Shown here in pieces: positions 1 through 5,072 of a stretch of 5,072 nucleotides of DNA. The stretch is from Thermoplasmatota archaeon (GTDB lineage: Archaea; Thermoplasmatota; Penumbrarchaeia; Penumbrarchaeales; Penumbrarchaeaceae): positions 1 to 5,072 of the forward strand of contig JAUVLN010000182.1 in the NCBI GenBank assembly GCA_030600725.1, in the 5' to 3' direction. The position numbers and the translations under genes are program-made. The notes under the pieces are model-generated. The model worked only from the letters and a program-made list of their open reading frames with translations, had not been told where the DNA came from and ran no database searches. Every line of letters starts with the position of its first letter. Within the stretch, counting starts at the first letter, position 1.

Positions 1-68
1 AGGAGGAATATATTGGAATGTGGATTATAAGGGTAACAGGAGGGGGGTGGTGTGAAACTGATGATCTC
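1..68. other. Noncoding left edge after the PGI stop, with AT-rich TATA-like motifs
   Basis: Past the PGI stop the sequence has a pyrimidine-rich run on the minus strand, followed by two AT-rich palindromes, TTATAA (25-30) and AATATATT (7-14), which stand out in GC-rich DNA. They could be a TATA box for a minus-strand gene starting just beyond the left edge. I see no hairpin terminator and no clear T-run. With so little sequence this remains a weak suggestion. Confidence 0.2.
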
Positions 69-1262
69 CTACTTTCCAAGCCTGTAGCTCAATGCGCTCT
101 CCTTGGAAGCATCCACAGCCGGCTGCCCGAAGGGATCTACCCTGCGGAGGAGGGCAGAGTAATAGGCGATATACTGCCACAGGCCGACGTAGAAGCCCAC
201 GTCCTCCTCGTTCTCCCCCCGCAGCACCATCCCCCCGAATGGAAGTTCCAGGTCCTCCATGCTTCTCATTACGCCCCACTGTTCCGCCTCCATGGCCCTG
301 GACAGCGGGTATCCTCCTGTATCCGAAAGCGACATCCCCTTGTACTGCTCATCCGCCTTGCCACCCGCCCATAGCACGGGGTCGCCAGGAGGTCGGTTGA
401 CGGATATGAACAAAGCCTGGACATCCTCGGGTCCGTCGAGGATCCTCTGGTTCGTGTGGTGCTGGCTCTCGGGTCCCTCGAAGCACAGCATCGTCATCCC
501 CTTGCGGTCCTTGCCCACGGTCTCGTGCATCAGCTGGGTTATCAGGTCGTTGAAGGCGGAGAGCCCTTTGGAGTATACCGGCAGATACAGGATCCGCTTG
601 CCCATCCGCTCCCAGAGGTACTGGGACCCGCACAGGTCCAGAACGTCCCGTTCCTTTACATTGTATTCATATGCGTCCCCGATGCCCCTGGATATCCTCT
701 CGATATCGAGCCCGATGGCCGCCGCCGGCAGCAGTGCGGAGGCGGTTCTTCCGGAGAACCGCCCGCCGATCTCCACCGGAACGTCCACGATGTTCCATCC
801 CGCCCTCACTGCCAGCGATCTCAGCGTGCTCTCCCCGGGGATCGTAACCACCGTGGTAGGAAACCCCCTGAAGAACGTCAGGGCTTCGAGAACGGTGAGC
901 GTGTTCCCGGACCTGCTGATCGCGATTATATGTGTTGATGCGGGATCGATGATACCTATGATCGTTTTGATATAAAGAGGGTCTACGGTATCGATGATAT
1001 GTATCCTTCGTTTGAAAGCCCGCTCCCTGCCGACCGATCCGAGGAGCCCCCTGAAGGTTGTGATGGAGCCTCCGTGCCCGATGATCACGATGTCCTTACA
1101 GTGCAGGATGGGTTCTGCAGCCTCGGCGATGGCACCGAGGTCCGGCTCGTATATGGTAAAGGGTGGCGGGTCCAGGGTGTGGACCTCTTCAAGCAGATCC
1201 TCTATCAGCTCCAGTGGATGCTCGCTCAGATGGCTTCTGTCGATCTCGATAGGTGATCTCAC
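69..1262 (-). CDS. pgi: Glucose-6-phosphate isomerase (PGI family, short archaeal form)
   Basis: PGI interconverts glucose-6-phosphate and fructose-6-phosphate in glycolysis and gluconeogenesis. With the GTG start at 1262 the protein has 397 residues, near the roughly 400 of methanogen PGIs. Two SIS-type sugar-phosphate lobes are visible. GHGGS (62-66) replaces the usual GIGGS, and ISRSGNT (115-121) is the phosphate-binding loop. IGGRFSGRT (165-173) carries the conserved Arg168. QLMHETVGK (243-251) carries Glu247, the expected proton-transfer base. SQHHTNQ (265-271) offers the ring-opening His at 268 or 269. DPFGQPAVDASK (376-387) matches the C-terminal PGI signature and ends in the catalytic Lys387. 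The frame also allows an ATG at 1394, but those 44 extra codons run antiparallel to nothing conserved: they overlap the zinc-finger gene in another frame and read as Arg-rich sequence. The GTGA overlap favours GTG. The His in GHGGS and the altered signature leave some doubt about exact substrate; another sugar-phosphate isomerase is the alternative. Confidence 0.87.
   Translation of the reverse strand: MRSPIEIDRSHLSEHPLELIEDLLEEVHTLDPPPFTIYEPDLGAIAEAAEPILHCKDIVIIGHGGSITTFRGLLGSVGRERAFKRRIHIIDTVDPLYIKTIIGIIDPASTHIIAISRSGNTLTVLEALTFFRGFPTTVVTIPGESTLRSLAVRAGWNIVDVPVEIGGRFSGRTASALLPAAAIGLDIERISRGIGDAYEYNVKERDVLDLCGSQYLWERMGKRILYLPVYSKGLSAFNDLITQLMHETVGKDRKGMTMLCFEGPESQHHTNQRILDGPEDVQALFISVNRPPGDPVLWAGGKADEQYKGMSLSDTGGYPLSRAMEAEQWGVMRSMEDLELPFGGMVLRGENEEDVGFYVGLWQYIAYYSALLRRVDPFGQPAVDASKESALSYRLGK
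1259..1262 (-). promoter_or_regulatory. GTGA stop/start overlap between the zinc-finger and PGI genes
   Basis: Read on the minus strand, the four bases GTGA hold the GTG start of the PGI gene and the TGA stop of the zinc-finger gene. Upstream, GTGAT at 1266-1270 could pair with the 16S rRNA 3' end but sits very close to the GTG. This suggests that initiation depends mainly on ribosomes finishing the zinc-finger gene. The overlap is seen directly; translational coupling is inferred. Confidence 0.75.
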
Positions 1263-1444
1263 CCCATCACGCCCCCGATGTCGCCGGGGCCGGATGATGC
1301 CCTGTCGGGCCCCATCCTGGAGATGCACTTCATACAGACCAATCCCTTGGAATCCACATGGTCCCCGCATACGCTGTTTCCGCACAGGATGCACTTGTTG
1401 AAGGCGGGTTTACCGCAGATGCTACACGTGTCAGCTACCTTCAT
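1259..1444 (-). CDS. Small cross-brace-like zinc-finger protein, function unknown
   Basis: This is a 61-residue protein of unrecognised function. Residues 7-40 carry eight evenly placed potential zinc ligands: C7, C10, C18, C21, C26, H29, C37 and C40. The pattern CxxC-x7-CxxC-x4-CxxH-x7-CxxC would suit two interleaved zinc sites, as in HIT-type, B-box or other treble-clef fingers. The remaining 20 residues are polar and Gly-rich with no evident fold. There is no signal peptide or membrane segment, so it is probably cytoplasmic. Such domains commonly bind protein partners or nucleic acid; which applies here cannot be told. The ATG start is supported by GGGGGAG with 5 bases of spacing and by the first Cys pair beginning at residue 7. 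It starts 32 bases after thyX, and its TGA overlaps the GTG of the downstream isomerase gene, which suggests coupled translation. The regular ligand spacing makes it a real gene despite its size. Confidence 0.85.
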   Translation of the reverse strand: MKVADTCSICGKPAFNKCILCGNSVCGDHVDSKGLVCMKCISRMGPDRASSGPGDIGGVMG

Positions 1445-1449
1445 TCTCG

Positions 1450-1456
1450 CTCCCCC
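1450..1456 (-). promoter_or_regulatory. Ribosome binding site of the zinc-finger gene
   Basis: GGGGGAG on the minus strand ends 5 bases before the ATG at 1444, a normal Shine-Dalgarno spacing. It lies inside the 32-base gap after thyX and fixes the start of this small gene. The gap shows no separate promoter or terminator. Confidence 0.65.
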
Positions 1457-1476
1457 GGGTTGTTATGCCTCTCGGT

Positions 1477-2943
1477 TTATTTGATGGTGTTGGTGGAACG
1501 CGGCCTCTCCTCCAGCTCCTCCTTCGCCTCGAAGTAACGGTCCTTCCCGCAGAGCATCCTGCAGACGATGGGATAGTGCCTGCTCGCCATCTCCACTATC
1601 CGTTCCGAGATATCCCTTATCTCCTTTTGCGCGTGGATGTCGGACCTCATCCTTGCGAAGTGGTACAGCTCCCTCATGTTCAGCTTGATCATGACCCTGC
1701 GGATGTTTGCGTTGGACAGGACGTATTGTGCCACGTGTTCTCCCATTGTCTCCGCTATCCTCCCGTGGAGGTTCTTCCCCCTCTCCTGAAGGTCCCAGTA
1801 CCGGGCTGCATATCCCGCCTTTTCGAGAATGGCCTCCGGCGTCTCCCATTTGTCGGGGCTGTATGCCTGGACGAGGAGGGTGACCATCCGATGCCTCTTG
1901 AGCTGGGCATATCCGGAGGCGGAGATCTCGAAATCGAAGGTCAGGTCCATCATCTCGAAAGGCCTTGGCATTGATGCGTGCCGGGGATACCCCTCGAAGA
2001 TCGGCATCAGGAATTTCAGCATCCGGTCGTCATCCATCTCCATGGCCAGCTCCCTGCATCGATGCATGGGAAGGTCCGAAAGCTCGAAGATGATCGAGGC
2101 CACCACCTCCGCTTCGGGATCGTCGGAACAGCACGGGTTGCCCTGGCACACCATGTCGGTGGACCTGATGCCTTTTGGCACGGTCAGTTCATCTCCCCCC
2201 TTCTCCCTTTCAACATCGACATCCGGATGGGTCCGAATGTGATCAAGGATCTCCTTTCTGGCCTTGTAGACGTGATCGGACCCCTTGGTGTATTTGATCA
2301 GGGACGGTGCGAGGCGTGAGGATGTTTCCAGCAGCTTGTCCGATAGGGACCTCACCTCCTCAAGCGGATGCGCCGCGCCTGCCGAGATGATGTGCTCCAG
2401 CTCCCTTGCGTTCACGGTCATCCCCAGGTCCGTTGGACATGTGAGCCCCAGGACGTATCTGGTCTGTTCGAGGAGCAGGTCCCCGAACCTCTCCATCATC
2501 TCCTCGTCAGCGGACATCTCCCTGTACAAGTCCAACCTCTCGCCGTCAAGCGTTCCGAGCTCCTCCTCGAACCCGGTTCCGAGGAGCTCCTTTGGTATCT
2601 GGAACGTCTTGTCCCCGAAGAAAACGTACCTCTGTGACCTCTCCGTATAGGACGCAAGCCTGTGCGACTCTATGAACTCAACGAGAAGCCTTGAACAGTC
2701 CTCTATATCCAGGTTGAAGACCGCATGCTCCGCTATGGACGAGTGCCCCATCCTGTACACGATGCTCTCGTTGGACCTTCTGGCACTGTCCAGCTGTTCC
2801 ACCGCCTCGTCCCTGAGCTCCTGGAGCCCCTTCGGGCTGTGCGATATCCGGGCGTATGCGGCCGAGATCGTCTCGGGGGTTGCGGCCCGGTCGTCCTTCC
2901 AGAACCTCCTATCAAGTGTGGCTCCTGCCAGGGTTACTCTCAT
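1477..2943 (-). CDS. thyX: Tandem-duplicated flavin-dependent thymidylate synthase (two Thy1 domains)
   Basis: ThyX methylates dUMP to dTMP using methylenetetrahydrofolate, FAD and NAD(P)H. At 488 residues this protein is about twice the usual 220-260, and both halves show Thy1 landmarks. Half 1 has GHSSIAEH (66-73), then SHRLASYTERSQRY (93-106), which matches the ThyX signature RHR-x7-S-x-R except that the first Arg is Ser, and TVNARELEHI (176-185). Half 2 has RHAS (321-324), RHR (350-352) followed by AYSP where the Ser should be, and LNMRELYHFARMR plus HAQKEIR (421-443), close to the canonical C-terminal motif. The linker region carries Cys266, Cys271 and Cys272. The ATG at 2943 is the only usable start: the 12 codons between it and the upstream in-frame TAG contain no ATG, GTG or TTG. 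GGGAG lies 9 bases ahead. The family is clear. Catalytic activity is likely but not certain, because neither half alone has all the expected residues. Confidence 0.93.
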   Translation of the reverse strand: MRVTLAGATLDRRFWKDDRAATPETISAAYARISHSPKGLQELRDEAVEQLDSARRSNESIVYRMGHSSIAEHAVFNLDIEDCSRLLVEFIESHRLASYTERSQRYVFFGDKTFQIPKELLGTGFEEELGTLDGERLDLYREMSADEEMMERFGDLLLEQTRYVLGLTCPTDLGMTVNARELEHIISAGAAHPLEEVRSLSDKLLETSSRLAPSLIKYTKGSDHVYKARKEILDHIRTHPDVDVEREKGGDELTVPKGIRSTDMVCQGNPCCSDDPEAEVVASIIFELSDLPMHRCRELAMEMDDDRMLKFLMPIFEGYPRHASMPRPFEMMDLTFDFEISASGYAQLKRHRMVTLLVQAYSPDKWETPEAILEKAGYAARYWDLQERGKNLHGRIAETMGEHVAQYVLSNANIRRVMIKLNMRELYHFARMRSDIHAQKEIRDISERIVEMASRHYPIVCRMLCGKDRYFEAKEELEERPRSTNTIK

Positions 2944-2969
2944 CTTTGCTGTCTCCCTTGGTCGTTCAT
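2940..2969 (-). other. Possible nine-codon leader mini-ORF ahead of thyX
   Basis: Between mutS and thyX a minus-strand ATG at 2969 opens a nine-residue reading frame, MNDQGRQQR. Its TGA stop overlaps the thyX ATG as ATGA (2940-2943). GGGTGA at 2975-2980, a strong match to the archaeal Shine-Dalgarno consensus, ends 5 bases before this ATG and touches the mutS stop codon. It could pass ribosomes from mutS to thyX. The peptide has no recognisable function, and a frame this short can occur by chance, so this is only a candidate. Confidence 0.3.
2953..2957 (-). promoter_or_regulatory. Ribosome binding site of thyX
   Basis: GGGAG on the minus strand lies 9 bases ahead of the thyX ATG at 2943. A second, better match to the anti-Shine-Dalgarno sequence (GGGTGA, 2975-2980) lies further upstream and is better placed for the mini-ORF starting at 2969. 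Confidence 0.6.
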
Positions 2970-2979
2970 ATGGTTCACC

Positions 2980-5072
2980 CTATCGTTTCCTCTCCTGTAA
3001 TCTTTTATGCAGGCGGTAGAGGGCTTCAAGGGCCTGAAGGGGCGTCAGGTTGTTGGGATCGATGCCCCTCAGCTCCTCCAGTACCGGGTCGTCACCCTGA
3101 GCCTCGATCATCTCCCTTGTGGGGAAGAGGACCATCTGAGCCGCCCTCTTCCTGGGCGGTTCCTTGACGCCGTCGATCCCGGGTTCCACACCCGAAATGA
3201 TGCTCTCCGTCCTCCCCTCCAGCACGTCGCTCTTCTCTATCCTCTCCAGTACCTCCCGCGCCCTCTGGACCACATCATCCGGAATGCCCGCCAGCCTGGC
3301 GACCTCCACCCCGTACGATCCGGAGGCCGGGCCTCCCCGTACCTTTCTCAGGAATGTGATCCCGTCATCGTTCTCCCCCACGGACATGTGCATGTTGAAA
3401 ACCCCATCGAGGGCCCCCTCCAGTTCCGTTAGGTGGTGGTAGTGCGTGGCGAAGATGGCGTTCGAACCTATCCTCTCCCGGTCCGAGATATACTCCGTCA
3501 CGGCCCATGCGATCGAGAGCCCGTCGAAGGTGGAGGTCCCTCTCCCTATCTCATCCAGCAGTACCAGTGAGGAACTGGTGGCGCTGTTGAGGATGTTTGC
3601 CAGCTCGAGCATCTCGACCATGAACGTCGACTGTCCCCGGACCAGATCGTCCGACGCACCGACCCTCGTGAAGATCCGGTCCACCGTCATGAGCTCCGCT
3701 CTCGATGCCGGGACGAACGACCCCATCTGGGCCATTATGGAGATCAGGGCAACCTGCCTCATATATGTGGATTTTCCGGCCATGTTGGGCCCCGTGAGGA
3801 TCATGAACCTCCTCTCCTCACCGTTGAGGTGAGTGTCGTTCGGTACGAAGCCCCACTCCACCCTGTCCTCTATGACGGGATGCCTCCCGTCAACGATCGT
3901 TATCGACCCCCCGTCCGTGATGGTCGGCCGTACATAGTTTCTCCTTGCGGCCACCTCGGCCAGGTCGATCAGGACGTCGATAACCGCAACCGAGTGGGCC
4001 GTTGTCTGGATCGTCTCCATGTGGGAGAGGACCTGCTGCTTCAGGTCGTTGAAGATCTCGGCCTCCATCTCCGACATCCTCTCCTTTGCGTTCAGGATGA
4101 TGGTCTCCTTCTCCTTCAGCTCCTGGGTGATGAACCTCTCCCCGTTTGCAAGGGTCTGTTTTCTGATATATTCGGATGGGACGTTCGGGAGGTTCGATCT
4201 GGTCACCTGGATGTAGTATCCGAATACGTTGTTGAAACGCACCTTGAGGGAGCGGATGCCCGTTCGGGCCTTTTCGGACTCCTCGAACCTCTTCAACCAC
4301 TCCTTGGACTCCCTGGAGGCTGAACGGATCTCATCCAGGTCAGGGGAGTAACCCTCCCTGATCATTCCTCCCTCCCCCGTCGAGAGCGGGGGTTCGTCAA
4401 CCACGGACCCCTCTATCAGATCCATGAGCGGTGGGACCGGATCCAGCCGCTTCTGGCACCTCGACAGGAGGCTCGAGTTGCTCAGACCGTCCGCGGACCC
4501 AAGCTTCTCCTTCAGCCTCCCCACCCCTTCGAGTGAACACTTCAGCCCTATCAGGTCCCTTGCGCTCCCCCTGTTCATCGAAAGCCTCATAAGGAGCCGC
4601 TCCAGGTCCTGAACACCCTTTAGCTCCTCCTTCAGGTCGGACCGGAGGAATAGATCATCGAAGAGCAGCTGTATCCCGCCCTGACGCTCCCTGATGGGGT
4701 CCGGGTCCATAAGTGGATGCTGGATCCAGTTCCTCAGAAGCCGACCCCCCATCGCCGTCTTCGTGTGGTCGAGAACGTCAAGCAGTGTGCCCTTTGTCGA
4801 TCCGTCCCTCCACGAGCGGATGACCTCCAGGTTGCGAAGCGTTGTGGAGTCCAGGATCATGTACTGGGAATCCCGATATGTCGATATGCTCCTGATGTGG
4901 GACAGGTCGCACATCTGGTGCTCCCTGGCGTAAGCGAGCGCGCCCCCGGCCGCCGAGCTTGCCAGGGGGGAATCCGCAAGTCCAAGTCCCTCGAGGGACA
5001 TGACCCCGAACTGCTCCTTGAGGAGGGTATCGGAGTAGGTGTCAAGGAAGTGATGATCGGGAAACGGCGTCA
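2980..5072 (-). CDS. mutS: DNA mismatch repair protein MutS (MutS1 type), 5' end outside the window
   Basis: MutS binds mispaired or looped-out bases and uses ATP to switch into a sliding clamp that recruits the repair machinery. The frame stays open through the right edge; 696 residues are visible (first full codon ACG at 5070), and about 200 N-terminal residues are missing, including the mismatch-binding Phe-x-Glu. Visible residues 1-30 are the end of the connector domain (FGVMSLEGLGL). The core/lever and clamp domains follow, with FNNVFGYYI at 279-287. The ATPase domain has Walker A GPNMAGKS (427-434), GASDDLVRGQSTF (from 471), Walker B and signature LLDEIGRGTSTFDG (504-517), and ATHYHHL (541-547). 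The conserved C-terminal tail DPNNLTPLQALEALYRL lies at 671-687. QMVLF at 645-649 resembles a bacterial clamp-binding motif. The ATG at 5001 is internal, since homology continues upstream. The gene ends in TAG and thyX starts 36 bases later. No mutL is visible. The family assignment is secure; archaeal origin is inferred. Confidence 0.98.
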   Translation of the reverse strand, partial: TPFPDHHFLDTYSDTLLKEQFGVMSLEGLGLADSPLASSAAGGALAYAREHQMCDLSHIRSISTYRDSQYMILDSTTLRNLEVIRSWRDGSTKGTLLDVLDHTKTAMGGRLLRNWIQHPLMDPDPIRERQGGIQLLFDDLFLRSDLKEELKGVQDLERLLMRLSMNRGSARDLIGLKCSLEGVGRLKEKLGSADGLSNSSLLSRCQKRLDPVPPLMDLIEGSVVDEPPLSTGEGGMIREGYSPDLDEIRSASRESKEWLKRFEESEKARTGIRSLKVRFNNVFGYYIQVTRSNLPNVPSEYIRKQTLANGERFITQELKEKETIILNAKERMSEMEAEIFNDLKQQVLSHMETIQTTAHSVAVIDVLIDLAEVAARRNYVRPTITDGGSITIVDGRHPVIEDRVEWGFVPNDTHLNGEERRFMILTGPNMAGKSTYMRQVALISIMAQMGSFVPASRAELMTVDRIFTRVGASDDLVRGQSTFMVEMLELANILNSATSSSLVLLDEIGRGTSTFDGLSIAWAVTEYISDRERIGSNAIFATHYHHLTELEGALDGVFNMHMSVGENDDGITFLRKVRGGPASGSYGVEVARLAGIPDDVVQRAREVLERIEKSDVLEGRTESIISGVEPGIDGVKEPPRKRAAQMVLFPTREMIEAQGDDPVLEELRGIDPNNLTPLQALEALYRLHKRLQERKR

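Noticed and set aside
18..374. Plus-strand 118-codon frame preceded by AGGAGG at positions 1-6
   Set aside because: Most of it is antisense to the conserved C-terminal part of the PGI gene, its product has no recognisable motif, and the AGGAGG spacing of 11 bases is long. It is best explained as a shadow.
259..975. Plus-strand 238-codon open frame
   Set aside because: It is fully antisense to PGI motifs. Long antisense frames are expected here because the sense genes rarely use TTA, CTA and TCA codons. The product is Ser/Pro-rich with no domain.
1263..1394. N-terminal extension of PGI from the ATG at 1394
   Set aside because: The 44 residues are Arg-rich and overlap the conserved zinc-finger frame. 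PGI-like sequence begins only after the GTG at 1262, which also gives the usual protein length.
1445..1476. Possible terminator or promoter between thyX and the zinc-finger gene (CCCGGG palindrome)
   Set aside because: The palindrome is only six bases with no loop or T-run, and there is no TATA-like element; it fits an ordinary operon gap with a ribosome binding site.
1465..1974. Plus-strand 169-codon open frame
   Set aside because: It is antisense to the conserved second Thy1 half, and no family features are seen in the translation.
3829..4323. Plus-strand 164-codon Leu-rich open frame
   Set aside because: It is antisense to the mutS clamp and core region; the Leu/Gly/Asp-rich content mirrors the GAG/AAG-rich sense strand.
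2980..5001. mutS starting at the ATG at 5001
   Set aside because: The frame continues upstream to the window edge with typical connector-domain sequence (LLKEQFGV), so this Met is internal.

Overview
The window holds four genes, all read from the minus strand and tightly packed: a partial mutS (its 5' end lies beyond the right edge), a double-length thyX-type thymidylate synthase gene, a 61-codon zinc-finger gene, and a phosphoglucose isomerase (PGI) family gene. The gaps are 36 and 32 bases, and the last two genes overlap by 4 bases (GTGA). This layout looks like one operon running right to left in window coordinates. The only DNA outside it is the 68 bases at the left edge.

The organism is probably an archaeon, perhaps a euryarchaeote of the Thermoplasmata type, though this is inference. 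The DNA is GC-rich, yet Arg is often AGG and Ile is often ATA. The PGI protein is about 400 residues, the short form I associate with methanogens such as Methanocaldococcus, rather than the 450-550 residues usual in bacteria. The small cross-brace zinc-finger protein and the GGTGA/GGGAG-type ribosome binding sites also fit. MutS itself is of the bacterial MutS1 type, which archaea that have it are thought to have acquired by transfer. Two of the four genes (mutS and the PGI gene) end in TAG, which argues against a lineage that routinely reads TAG as pyrrolysine.

Layout, right to left: mutS (5072 to 2980) supplies mismatch recognition and ATPase function for DNA repair. thyX (2943 to 1477) makes dTMP and is an internal duplication of the Thy1 domain. 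The zinc-finger gene (1444 to 1259) is unrecognised beyond its eight-ligand motif. The PGI gene (1262 to 69) interconverts glucose-6-phosphate and fructose-6-phosphate. mutS and thyX share a theme of DNA precursor supply and replication fidelity; the zinc-finger and PGI genes have no clear link to it.

The main points of interest are these. The two halves of ThyX appear to have lost complementary sets of active-site residues. MutS carries a bacterial-type clamp-binding pentapeptide although the host looks archaeal. A nine-codon mini-ORF with a good Shine-Dalgarno sequence sits between mutS and thyX and ends in an ATGA overlap with the thyX start. I saw no RNA genes, insertion sequences, CRISPR arrays or long repeats.
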